DNA of 64,000 nt from Flavobacterium commune. Lineage in GTDB: Bacteria > Bacteroidota > Bacteroidia > Flavobacteriales > Flavobacteriaceae. The stretch is from the NCBI RefSeq assembly GCF_001857965.1, contig NZ_CP017774.1:1240001-1304000 (forward strand), in the 5' to 3' direction. The notes under the pieces were generated by a model. The model saw nothing but the letters and a program-made list of their open reading frames with translations. It was not told where the DNA came from and did not search any database. How positions within the stretch are numbered: position 1 is the first letter of the stretch; every line of letters begins with the position of its first letter. Shown piece by piece: positions 1 through 8,244 of the stretch. The position numbers and the translations under genes are program-made.

Positions 1-677
1 CTTTTGAATTGTTAAACACTTTTCTTGAAGAATTCCCTCCTGCCTGGAAAGAATTTGAAAACCTGTTCGAGAGAAACAGAATTTTTATTGACAGAACCGT
101 TAATGTAGGAGCAATTTCGGCTGAAAAAGCTATGGCTTACGGTTTTACAGGACCTAATTTACGTGCTGCCGGTGTTGATTATGATGTTCGTGTTGCACAG
201 CCTTATAGTTCTTATGAAGATTTCGATTTTATAATCCCAGTAGGGAAATCGGGAGATACTTATGATCGTTTTTGCGTGCGTAATGCCGAAGTTTGGGAAA
301 GTTTAAGCATTATTCGTCAAGCTTTAGAAAAAATGCCGGAAGGAAATGAATACCATGCTGAAGTTCCTGATTACTACTTGCCTCCAAAAGAAGATGTTTA
401 CCACAATATGGAGTCTTTAATCTATCATTTCAAAATTGTAATGGGAGAAGTTCCTGTTCCGGTTGCCGAAATCTATCATCCGGTAGAAGGTGGAAATGGA
501 GAATTAGGCTTTTATCTGGTTACTGACGGAAGTAGAACCCCTTACAGACTTCACTTTAGAAGACCTTGTTTTATCTACTACCAGGCTTACCCAGAAATGA
601 TAAAAGGTGCATTACTATCTGATGCCATTGTTATTTTATCCAGTTTAAATGTAATTGCCGGAGAATTAGACGCATAA
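1..677 (+). CDS. nuoD: NADH-quinone oxidoreductase subunit D (5' partial)
   Basis: C-terminal part of the 49-kDa-type subunit of complex I. This peripheral-arm subunit helps form the quinone-binding cavity and descends from the large subunit of NiFe hydrogenases. The reading frame is open from base 3 to the left edge, so the true start lies outside the window; about 224 codons are present of a family that is usually near 400. Family hallmarks are the TGPNLRAAGVDYD stretch, an RVAQPY segment, and the end IAGELDA close to the usual IxGELDR. It is the first visible gene of a complete nuoD-N order, 50 bp before nuoE. nuoA-C are presumably upstream and cannot be seen. Confidence 0.96.
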   Translation, partial: FELLNTFLEEFPPAWKEFENLFERNRIFIDRTVNVGAISAEKAMAYGFTGPNLRAAGVDYDVRVAQPYSSYEDFDFIIPVGKSGDTYDRFCVRNAEVWESLSIIRQALEKMPEGNEYHAEVPDYYLPPKEDVYHNMESLIYHFKIVMGEVPVPVAEIYHPVEGGNGELGFYLVTDGSRTPYRLHFRRPCFIYYQAYPEMIKGALLSDAIVILSSLNVIAGELDA

Positions 678-727
678 GGATTTCAGATTGTTGATTAACG
701 ATTTTAGATTTCAGATTTAAAAGAAAA

Positions 728-1258
728 ATGGAAAGAAAACATTACGAACAAGAAATAAATATGACGGAATCATTGATGAATCGCATCAATGAATTAATTA
801 GTCATTATCCTGAAGATAAAAGAAAATCAGCTTTATTACCTGTTTTACACGAAGTTCAGGATGCTCACGACAACTGGCTTAGTATCGAACTTATGGATAA
901 GGTTGCCGATATTCTTGGAATTTTACCTATTGAAGTTTATGAAGTTGCGACTTTCTATACTATGTACAACTTAAAACCAATTGGGAAATACATGTTTGAA
1001 TTTTGCCAAACTTCATGCTGCTGTCTAAACGGAGTAGAAGATTTGATGGATTACACCTGTGAAAAACTAGGAGTTGGCATTGGTGAAACTACTGCTGACG
1101 GACTTTTTGAAGTAAGAGGCGTAGAATGTTTAGGAGCTTGTGGTTACGCTCCAATGATGCAATTAGGAGATTTCTACAAAGAGCATTTGACCAGAGAAAA
1201 AATCGATCAGTTAATTGCTGATTGCCGAGATAATAAAATAATATTACACGATAAATAA
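728..1258 (+). CDS. nuoE: NADH-quinone oxidoreductase subunit E
   Basis: The 24-kDa-type subunit of the NADH dehydrogenase module, which carries the [2Fe-2S] cluster N1a on a thioredoxin-like fold. The four expected ligands are visible as C93-x4-C98 and C134-x3-C138. Three cysteines in a row (97-99) make the first pair look crowded, but the spacing still fits. The length of 176 aa is normal. The start at 728 gives a slightly long N terminus, and the in-frame ATG at 761 (MTESLMNRI) is an alternative. The gene ends one base before nuoF begins, consistent with a tightly coupled operon. Confidence 0.96.
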   Translation: MERKHYEQEINMTESLMNRINELISHYPEDKRKSALLPVLHEVQDAHDNWLSIELMDKVADILGILPIEVYEVATFYTMYNLKPIGKYMFEFCQTSCCCLNGVEDLMDYTCEKLGVGIGETTADGLFEVRGVECLGACGYAPMMQLGDFYKEHLTREKIDQLIADCRDNKIILHDK

Positions 1259-1259
1259 G

Positions 1260-2627
1260 ATGTCAAAGAAAATATTATTAGACAAAATCAACGTTCCGGG
1301 CATTAAAACCTACGAAGTGTATCGCAGAGAAGGCGGTTATGCTTCAGTAGAAAAAGCCATAAAATCAATGACTCCTGATGAAGTGGTTGAGGAAGTAAAG
1401 AAATCAGGACTTCGTGGTCGTGGTGGAGCTGGTTTCCCTGCCGGAATGAAGTGGAGTTTTATTGACAAAAAATCAGGTAAGCCAAGACATTTGGTTTGCA
1501 ATGCCGACGAATCAGAACCGGGAACTTTCAAAGACCGATATTTGATGGAATTTATTCCTCATTTATTAATCGAAGGAATGATTACCTCGAGTTTTGCTTT
1601 GGGAGCAAACCGCTCGTACATCTACATTCGTGGAGAATACATGTGGGTTTTCAAAATATTAGAAAGAGCCATTGCCGAAGCAAAAGCTGCGGGATGGTTA
1701 GGAAAAAATATCTTAGGTTCAGGTTACGATTTAGAATTACACGTTCACTGCGGAGCAGGAGCATATATCTGTGGAGAAGAAACCGCTTTAATCGAATCGT
1801 TAGAAGGTAAAAGAGGAAATCCACGTATCAAACCGCCATTTCCTGCTGTTTCCGGGCTTTGGGCTAACCCAACAGTGGTAAACAACGTAGAAACTATTGC
1901 AGCAGTGCCTTGGATTGTAAACAATTCAGGTGATGATTATGCTAAAATTGGTATTGGAAGATCAACAGGAACTAAATTAATTTCGGCTTCAGGAAATATT
2001 AAAAATCCGGGAGTTTACGAAATCGAATTGGGATTAAGTGTTGATGAATTTATGAATTCTGACGAATATTTAGGAGGAATGTCATCCAGCAGACCTTTGA
2101 AAGCTTTGGTTCCTGGAGGTTCATCTGTGCCGATTTTACCAGCCGATTTGATTTTCAAAACTGCTAATGGTGAAGATCGTTTAATGACTTACGAATCATT
2201 GAGCGACGGCGGATTTGCAACAGGTTCGATGTTAGGTTCAGGAGGATTTATTGTTTATGATGATACGGCTTGTATTGTACGTAACACTTGGAATTTCTCT
2301 CGTTTCTATCACCATGAATCCTGTGGGCAATGTACACCTTGCCGTGAAGGAACAGGCTGGTTAGAAAAAGTATTGCACCGAATTGAAAACGGTCACGGAC
2401 GCGAAGAAGATATCGATTTATTGTGGAGTATTCAGTCTAAAATAGAAGGAAACACCATTTGTCCTCTTGGTGATGCGGCTTCATGGCCGGTAGCAGCAGC
2501 TATTCGTCATTTTAGAGAGGAATTTGAATACCATGTTCGTTTCCCTGAAAGAATAAAAAACAGAGATCACTTTGTAAATGAGCCTTTTGAAAAAGTAAGG
2601 CATTTAGTTAGCAAACAAGTGATTTAA
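1260..2627 (+). CDS. nuoF: NADH-quinone oxidoreductase subunit F
   Basis: The 51-kDa-type flavoprotein of complex I, where NADH is oxidised by FMN and electrons pass to the [4Fe-4S] cluster N3. Visible motifs are the FMN-binding GRGGAGFPAG at residues 53-62, NADESEPGT at 81-89, the nucleotide-binding GAYICGEETAL segment, and cluster ligands C355-x2-C358-x2-C361 with C401. The length of 455 aa is normal. It follows nuoE with a single base between stop and start. A 72-bp gap containing a small hairpin separates it from nuoG. Confidence 0.97.
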   Translation: MSKKILLDKINVPGIKTYEVYRREGGYASVEKAIKSMTPDEVVEEVKKSGLRGRGGAGFPAGMKWSFIDKKSGKPRHLVCNADESEPGTFKDRYLMEFIPHLLIEGMITSSFALGANRSYIYIRGEYMWVFKILERAIAEAKAAGWLGKNILGSGYDLELHVHCGAGAYICGEETALIESLEGKRGNPRIKPPFPAVSGLWANPTVVNNVETIAAVPWIVNNSGDDYAKIGIGRSTGTKLISASGNIKNPGVYEIELGLSVDEFMNSDEYLGGMSSSRPLKALVPGGSSVPILPADLIFKTANGEDRLMTYESLSDGGFATGSMLGSGGFIVYDDTACIVRNTWNFSRFYHHESCGQCTPCREGTGWLEKVLHRIENGHGREEDIDLLWSIQSKIEGNTICPLGDAASWPVAAAIRHFREEFEYHVRFPERIKNRDHFVNEPFEKVRHLVSKQVI

Positions 2628-2635
2628 AAATAACG

Positions 2636-2654
2636 TCCCGATAGCTTATCGGGA
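2636..2654. repeat. Small hairpin between nuoF and nuoG
   Basis: Perfect inverted repeat TCCCGATA / TATCGGGA around a 3-base loop GCT. It has no T-tract on either strand, so it does not look like a terminator. The same CCCGATA...TATCGGG core forms the stem of the terminator after nuoN (11150-11179). Confidence 0.7.
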
Positions 2655-2699
2655 TTGATTTCAAAAACAAGACACTCTCAGGAGTAAAATATTGTAATA

Positions 2700-3749
2700 A
2701 TGAAAGTAACAATTGACGGTCAAAGCATAGAAGTAGAACCAGGAACAACCATTCTACAAGCGGCTCGTATGATAGGAGGAGAATCAGTTCCGCCTGCGAT
2801 GTGCTATTATTCTAAACTAAAAGGGAGCGGTGGAAAATGCCGTTGTTGTTTAGTTGAAGTTTCCAAAGGAAGTGAAGCTGACCCAAGACCTATGCCAAAA
2901 TTAATGGCATCTTGTGTAACAGGATGTATGGATGGTATGGAAGTAAACAGTAAAAATTCAGACAGAGTAAGAGAAGCCAGACAATCGGTTACTGAATTTT
3001 TATTGATCAATCACCCGTTAGATTGCCCTATTTGCGATCAGGCAGGAGAATGTGATTTACAGGATTTAAGCTTTGAACACGGAAAATCAAAAACACGTTT
3101 TATAGAAGAGAAAAGAACGTTTGAACCGGAAGATATTGGCCCAAATATTCAATTGCACATGAACCGTTGTATTTTGTGTCAACGTTGCGTACAAGTAGCC
3201 GATCAATTGACTGACAAAAGAGTTCACGGAGTTTTAGACCGCGGTGATCATGCTAATATTTCGACTTGTATTTCGAAAGCTATCGACAATGAATTCTCAG
3301 GAAACATGATTGATGTATGTCCTGTAGGAGCTTTGACTGATAAAACTTTCCGTTTTAAATCGAGAGTTTGGTTTAACAAACCGTATAATGCGCACAGAGA
3401 ATGTACGACTCCGGGATGTTGCGGAAAAACTACGGTTTGGATGTTTGGAAATGAAATTCAAAGAGTTACCGGAAGAAAAGACCAATACCACGAAGTAGAG
3501 GATTTTATTTGTAACACTTGTCGTTTTGACAAAAAAGAAGTTACGGATTGGGTTATTGAAGGACCTCGAAAATTTGATAAAGATTCGGTTATCAATCAAA
3601 ATAATTACACCCGTGAAATGGAAACAGTTCATATCGCTACTGAAGAAGGAATTCTAAAAGGCAGAGAGCAAGACCGTAAAAAAATCAGTATGACTGCTAT
3701 TCCATTAAACAAAGAAGAGCAAGATGAATTTAACAATGGTAATCTATAA
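2700..3749 (+). CDS. nuoG: NADH-quinone oxidoreductase subunit G, short form
   Basis: Iron-sulfur subunit of the NADH dehydrogenase module. The N-terminal ferredoxin-like [2Fe-2S] site has C35, C47, C50 and C72. The next cluster site is H105-x3-C109-x2-C112-x5-C118, and a ferredoxin-type [4Fe-4S] site has C157, C160, C163 and C207. A further cysteine group (C235, C240, C241, C271, C274) resembles the start of the molybdopterin-oxidoreductase-like domain. The protein then stops at 349 aa, whereas NuoG of Escherichia coli is around 900 aa. The large C-terminal domain is therefore absent; the clean stop and the nuoH start 3 bp later argue against a recent frameshift. Short NuoG proteins are usual in Flavobacteria. 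Confidence 0.93.
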   Translation: MKVTIDGQSIEVEPGTTILQAARMIGGESVPPAMCYYSKLKGSGGKCRCCLVEVSKGSEADPRPMPKLMASCVTGCMDGMEVNSKNSDRVREARQSVTEFLLINHPLDCPICDQAGECDLQDLSFEHGKSKTRFIEEKRTFEPEDIGPNIQLHMNRCILCQRCVQVADQLTDKRVHGVLDRGDHANISTCISKAIDNEFSGNMIDVCPVGALTDKTFRFKSRVWFNKPYNAHRECTTPGCCGKTTVWMFGNEIQRVTGRKDQYHEVEDFICNTCRFDKKEVTDWVIEGPRKFDKDSVINQNNYTREMETVHIATEEGILKGREQDRKKISMTAIPLNKEEQDEFNNGNL

Positions 3750-3752
3750 AAA

Positions 3753-4805
3753 ATGGACAGTACAATTATTATAGAAAAAAGTGTTATCATTCTTGTTGTC
3801 TTTGCCATTACAATGGTTATGGCAATGTATTCTACACTTGCAGAAAGAAAAATTGCAGCCTGGTTACAAGACCGTATTGGTCCTAACAGAGCCGGAAAAG
3901 GAGGAATTTTACAACCTCTTGCTGATGGTTTAAAATTATTTTCGAAAGAAGAATTTGAACCCAACACACCTAATAAATTTTTATTTTATGTAGGACCGGC
4001 TGTAGCTATGAGTACGGCTTTGATGACAAGTGCCGTAATTCCATGGGGGGATAAATTCCATCTTTTTGGAAGAGACATCATCCTGCAAGCTGCCGATATT
4101 GATGTGGCTTTATTGTATTTCTTTGGAGTAGTTTCGGTTGGAGTTTACGGAATCATCATTGGAGGATGGGCTTCCAATAATAAATTCTCTTTAATGAGTG
4201 CGGTAAGAGCTACCTCTCAAATGGTTTCTTATGAAATAGCAATGGGATTATCCATTATTGCTTTGCTAATGATGACAGGAACTTTGAGTCTAAGAGAAAT
4301 TAGTTTACAACAAGAAGGCATGCACTGGAATGTGTTTTATCAGCCACTTTCGTTCTTGATTTTCCTGATTTGTGCATTTGCTGAATCGAACAGAACACCT
4401 TTTGACTTAGCAGAATGTGAGAGTGAATTAATTGGAGGTTATCATACGGAATATTCATCTATGAAAATGGGATTCTATTTATTTGCTGAATATGCCAATA
4501 TGTTTATCTCTTCAACTATTCTTGCTGTTTTATTCTTTGGTGGATACAATTATCCGGGAATGAGTTGGGCAGTAGAAAACTGGGGCGTAAATTTGGCAAA
4601 CCTAATCGGAATTGGAGTTTTATTTGCAAAAATATGTTTCTTCATCTTTTTCTATATGTGGGTAAGATGGACCATTCCAAGATTCAGATACGATCAATTG
4701 ATGCATTTAGGATGGAGAATATTAATTCCGTTGTCAATATTAAATATCATGATTACAGGAATTGTAATTTTGAGACATGAAATCATAGCATTTTTAGGAT
4801 TTTAA
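3753..4805 (+). CDS. nuoH: NADH-quinone oxidoreductase subunit H
   Basis: Membrane subunit that joins the peripheral arm to the proton-pumping arm of complex I and lines the quinone tunnel. Family signatures are AERKIAAWLQDRIGPNRAG near residue 30, ADGLKLFSKE, and the acidic loop segment AESNRTPFDLAECESELIGG. About eight hydrophobic helices are apparent and the length of 350 aa is normal. It starts 3 bp after nuoG. A 114-bp gap with a dispersed repeat separates it from nuoI, the largest gap inside the visible operon. Confidence 0.96.
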   Translation: MDSTIIIEKSVIILVVFAITMVMAMYSTLAERKIAAWLQDRIGPNRAGKGGILQPLADGLKLFSKEEFEPNTPNKFLFYVGPAVAMSTALMTSAVIPWGDKFHLFGRDIILQAADIDVALLYFFGVVSVGVYGIIIGGWASNNKFSLMSAVRATSQMVSYEIAMGLSIIALLMMTGTLSLREISLQQEGMHWNVFYQPLSFLIFLICAFAESNRTPFDLAECESELIGGYHTEYSSMKMGFYLFAEYANMFISSTILAVLFFGGYNYPGMSWAVENWGVNLANLIGIGVLFAKICFFIFFYMWVRWTIPRFRYDQLMHLGWRILIPLSILNIMITGIVILRHEIIAFLGF

Positions 4806-4823
4806 ATTAGCAAAGATTAGCAT

Positions 4824-4899
4824 TAGCCCCGATTGAAGCGGCATCCTTTTATGAAGCGATAGCGAAATAAAAGATACAGCGAAAAGCGGGAATAGCTTC
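4824..4899. repeat. Flavobacterium-type dispersed hairpin repeat
   Basis: Sits between nuoH and nuoI. The left arm, AGCCCCGATTGAAGCGGCAT and on to CCTTTT, and the right arm, AAAAGATACAGC followed by GAAAAGCGGGAATAGCTTC, are imperfectly complementary and would fold as a long irregular hairpin. It codes for nothing. From memory, sequences of this type are scattered through intergenic regions of Flavobacterium genomes; only one copy is in the window, so its repeat status rests on that recollection. Confidence 0.6.
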
Positions 4900-4919
4900 A
4901 AATAAAAAATAAAATAAAG

Positions 4920-5483
4920 ATGTCAATAGAAACCATATCCTTATCGGGAAGAAAAAAACAAGTCTCTAACAAAGAGATGACTTTTTTAGAGCGTTTGTAT
5001 CTTGTTGCGATTGTAAAAGGATTATTCATTACACTAAAACACTTATTCTCAAGAAAGGTTACTATTCAGTATCCTGAGCAAGTGCGCACCATGAGTCCGG
5101 TATATCGCGGACAACACATGTTGAAACGTGACGAACAGGGAAGAGAAAACTGTACTGCCTGCGGATTGTGTGCTTTGTCTTGTCCTGCAGAAGCCATCAC
5201 TATGAAAGCTGCCGAGCGTAAAGCCAATGAAAAACATTTGTATCGCGAGGAGAAATATGCCGAAATATATGAGATTAATATGTTGCGTTGTATTTTTTGC
5301 GGATTGTGCGAAGAGGCCTGTCCTAAAGACGCAATTTATTTAACTACTTCAAAAGTATTGGTTCCTTCGAGTTATGAAAGAGAAGATTTTATTTTTGGAA
5401 AAGATAAATTAGTGATGCCTTTAGAAATGGCTATCAAGAATACTAACCAGCTTGCAGCGGGCGGGCTTAAAAAGGCTAACTAA
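4920..5483 (+). CDS. nuoI: NADH-quinone oxidoreductase subunit I
   Basis: The 23-kDa-type ferredoxin subunit of complex I, which carries clusters N6a and N6b and relays electrons toward N2 and quinone. Two classical CxxCxxCxxxC motifs are present: C78/C81/C84/C88 in CTACGLCALSC and C124/C127/C130/C134 in CIFCGLCEEAC. Each is followed by a P(A/K)xAI segment. A short amphipathic N-terminal region (about 25-45) is expected for membrane association. The length of 187 aa is normal. Its stop abuts the nuoJ start directly. Confidence 0.96.
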   Translation: MSIETISLSGRKKQVSNKEMTFLERLYLVAIVKGLFITLKHLFSRKVTIQYPEQVRTMSPVYRGQHMLKRDEQGRENCTACGLCALSCPAEAITMKAAERKANEKHLYREEKYAEIYEINMLRCIFCGLCEEACPKDAIYLTTSKVLVPSSYEREDFIFGKDKLVMPLEMAIKNTNQLAAGGLKKAN

Positions 5484-6023
5484 ATGATACATATTCCTGA
5501 TTTTGCACACGCATCTACTGTACAAATTATATTTTGTTTCTTAGCGTTTATAACGGTAATTACGGCTTTCTTAGCCATCTTTAGTAGAAATCCAATCCAT
5601 AGCGCACTGTATCTGGTAATTTCATTTTTCTCTATAGCCGGACATTATTTACTGTTGAATTCTCAGTTTTTGGCTATTGTTCATGTTATTGTTTACTCAG
5701 GAGCAATTATGATTTTATTCTTATTCACCATCATGTTAATGAATTTGAATAAAGAAAATGAAGTTCACAAACCGCGTATTACCCGACTGGGAGCTATAGT
5801 TTCCTTTTGTTTAATCTGTATTGTTTTGATTTTAGTGTTTATCAATTCAAAACCTATAGCCGGAGAATACATTGCAACTGGTGAAGATTACCAATCGATC
5901 AAAGTTTTAGGACGTGTTTTATTAAACGAATACATGGTTCCTTTTGAATTTGCTTCTATCTTGCTTTTAACAGCGATGATTGGCGTAGTATTATTGTCTA
6001 AAAAAGAAAAAACGGAGAAATAA
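5484..6023 (+). CDS. nuoJ: NADH-quinone oxidoreductase subunit J
   Basis: Small integral membrane subunit of the proton-pumping arm of complex I. It has 179 aa and about five predicted transmembrane helices, and the segment [16 protein letters not shown] is typical of NuoJ/ND6 (the pi-bulge helix region). The ATG directly follows the nuoI stop and the gene ends one base before nuoK, so translation of I-J-K is probably coupled. Confidence 0.94.
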   Translation: MIHIPDFAHASTVQIIFCFLAFITVITAFLAIFSRNPIHSALYLVISFFSIAGHYLLLNSQFLAIVHVIVYSGAIMILFLFTIMLMNLNKENEVHKPRITRLGAIVSFCLICIVLILVFINSKPIAGEYIATGEDYQSIKVLGRVLLNEYMVPFEFASILLLTAMIGVVLLSKKEKTEK

Positions 6024-6024
6024 A

Positions 6025-6345
6025 ATGACTAATATTTTAAATGAAATAGGCATCGAAAACTATATCTTCCTTTCTGTAATACTTTTTTGTATTGGAGTAT
6101 TTGGAGTTTTATACAGACGAAATGCTATTATCGTATTTATGTCGATCGAAATTATGTTGAATGCGGTAAACCTTTTGTTTGTGGCATTTTCGACCTATCA
6201 TCAGGATGCACAAGGTCAGGTTTTTGTGTTTTTCTCTATGGCTGTGGCTGCGGCTGAAGTTGCAGTAGGTTTAGCGATTTTAGTATCTATTTTTAGAAAC
6301 TTAGGTTCGATTGATATTAATAATTTAAAAAACTTAAAAGGATAA
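6025..6345 (+). CDS. nuoK: NADH-quinone oxidoreductase subunit K
   Basis: Small antiporter-like subunit (ND4L type) of complex I with three predicted membrane helices in 106 aa. The segment [17 protein letters not shown] contains the conserved membrane glutamate used in proton transfer, and a second acidic residue lies in [11 protein letters not shown]. It is one base downstream of nuoJ and 6 bp upstream of nuoL. Confidence 0.95.
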   Translation: MTNILNEIGIENYIFLSVILFCIGVFGVLYRRNAIIVFMSIEIMLNAVNLLFVAFSTYHQDAQGQVFVFFSMAVAAAEVAVGLAILVSIFRNLGSIDINNLKNLKG

Positions 6346-6351
6346 ACAATA

Positions 6352-8235
6352 ATGAATACGAATTTAGCTTTACTCTTATTATTAGCTCCTTTTTTAGGAT
6401 TTTTATTTAATATTTTCTTTGGAAAAAAGATTGGAAAATCGGCTTCAGGAATTATTGGGACATTAACAGTTGTAGTTTCATTTGTTGCTACCCTTGTTTT
6501 TTTCCTTCAAATAAACGAAAGCAAAGAAGCCATTGAAATTGAATTGTTCAATTGGATTCAAATTAGCAATTTCCGTGTGAATTTTGGTTTCCTTTTAGAC
6601 CAATTATCAATTTTGTGGTTGCTTTTTGTAACAGGAATTGGTTCTTTAATTCACCTCTACTCTATCAGCTATATGCACGATGATGAGAATATGCACAAGT
6701 TCTTTGCTTACCTGAATTTGTTTATCTTCTTCATGATTACCTTAGTTATTGGAAGCAACTTATTAGTACTATTCATCGGATGGGAAGGCGTTGGACTTTG
6801 TTCTTACCTGCTTATCGGATTTTGGCACAAAAACCAGGATTACAATGATGCGGCTAAAAAAGCTTTCATCATGAACAGAATAGGAGATTTAGGATTGTTG
6901 ATTGGAATTTTCATCATCGGATCTTTGTTCTCTACTTTAGATTATACTACTTTAAAAACGGCTATTGCTACTTCTGGTAATTTAGACCTTACCATGATTT
7001 CGATTGCTGCCTTTGCATTGTTCATTGGAGCTTGTGGTAAATCAGCTCAAATTCCTTTGTACACCTGGTTGCCTGATGCAATGGCTGGACCAACGCCAGT
7101 TTCGGCTTTGATTCACGCCGCTACGATGGTTACTGCTGGTATTTTCATGATTACAAGATTAAATTATGTATTTGATTTAGCTCCCGAAGTACAAAACATC
7201 ATCGCTATTATTGGTGCTATAACTTCTTTAGTTGCTGCAACGATTGCTTTGGTTCAAACCGATATCAAAAAAGTATTGGCTTATTCTACCGTTTCACAAT
7301 TGGGATTAATGTTCTTAGCTTTAGGTTTTGGAGCTTATGAAATTGCTGTTTTTCACGTAATTACTCACGCTTTCTTTAAAGCTTGTTTGTTCTTAGGTTC
7401 AGGTTCAGTAATTCACGCTTTACACGGAGAACAAGATATGCGCAGAATGGGCGGATTGAAAAAAGTAATGGGAATTACTTTTATTACTTTCTTACTTTCT
7501 TCATTGGCTATTTCAGGAATTCCTCCTTTTTCAGGGTTTTTCTCGAAAGATGAAATCTTAATGACTGCTTTTCATCATAACATAGCACTTTGGGTTATTG
7601 CTTCTCTAGCTTCGTTAATGACTGCTTTTTATATGTTCCGTTTGTTGTATTTGACTTTCTTTAAAGAATTCAGAGGAACTGAACACCAAAAATCTCATTT
7701 ACACGAAAGCCCGGGATTAATTACTTTCCCGCTGATTGTATTGGCCATTTTAGCAACTATTGGTGGCTTGATTAGTTTACCAACAAATAGCTGGTTGAAT
7801 CATTATTTAGCACCATTATTTTCGAAAGAAGCTCACGAAGCACATCATTTTGGAACAACCGAATATACTTTGATGGCAGTTGCTGTTCTGGGTGGAATCA
7901 TAGGAATTACAATTGCTTTTGTAAAATATATCAAACAAAGCCAGGTTCCAGCTGAAGATGCCGAAATCACTGGTTTTTCAAAAGTATTGTACAACAAATA
8001 TTATGTGGATGAAATCTATGACGTTATTTTTGTAAAAACAACAAATACCTTATCACGATTCTTTAGAGATTATGTAGAAACTGCTTTATCAGCTACAGTA
8101 TTTGGATTAGGAAAAGTAACCAACGAATTAAGTTACCAGGGGAAAAAATTACAAACAGGAAGCATTGGTTTTTACTTGTTTGTATTTGTTCTAGGACTTT
8201 GCAGTATAGTAACTTATTTATTTTTAGCTCAATAA
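6352..8235 (+). CDS. nuoL: NADH-quinone oxidoreductase subunit L
   Basis: Largest proton-pumping, Mrp-antiporter-like subunit of complex I, with 627 aa and about 16 membrane helices. Typical segments include GWEGVGLCSYLLIGFW (conserved glutamate), NRIGDLGLLIGIF, the broken-helix region PLYTWLPDAMAGPTPVSALI and HAATMVTAGIF. The C-terminal part (about 540-627) contains the long lateral helix region typical of NuoL. It is located between nuoK and nuoM with 6-9 bp gaps. Confidence 0.97.
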   Translation: MNTNLALLLLLAPFLGFLFNIFFGKKIGKSASGIIGTLTVVVSFVATLVFFLQINESKEAIEIELFNWIQISNFRVNFGFLLDQLSILWLLFVTGIGSLIHLYSISYMHDDENMHKFFAYLNLFIFFMITLVIGSNLLVLFIGWEGVGLCSYLLIGFWHKNQDYNDAAKKAFIMNRIGDLGLLIGIFIIGSLFSTLDYTTLKTAIATSGNLDLTMISIAAFALFIGACGKSAQIPLYTWLPDAMAGPTPVSALIHAATMVTAGIFMITRLNYVFDLAPEVQNIIAIIGAITSLVAATIALVQTDIKKVLAYSTVSQLGLMFLALGFGAYEIAVFHVITHAFFKACLFLGSGSVIHALHGEQDMRRMGGLKKVMGITFITFLLSSLAISGIPPFSGFFSKDEILMTAFHHNIALWVIASLASLMTAFYMFRLLYLTFFKEFRGTEHQKSHLHESPGLITFPLIVLAILATIGGLISLPTNSWLNHYLAPLFSKEAHEAHHFGTTEYTLMAVAVLGGIIGITIAFVKYIKQSQVPAEDAEITGFSKVLYNKYYVDEIYDVIFVKTTNTLSRFFRDYVETALSATVFGLGKVTNELSYQGKKLQTGSIGFYLFVFVLGLCSIVTYLFLAQ

Positions 8236-8244
8236 TTTTATATC

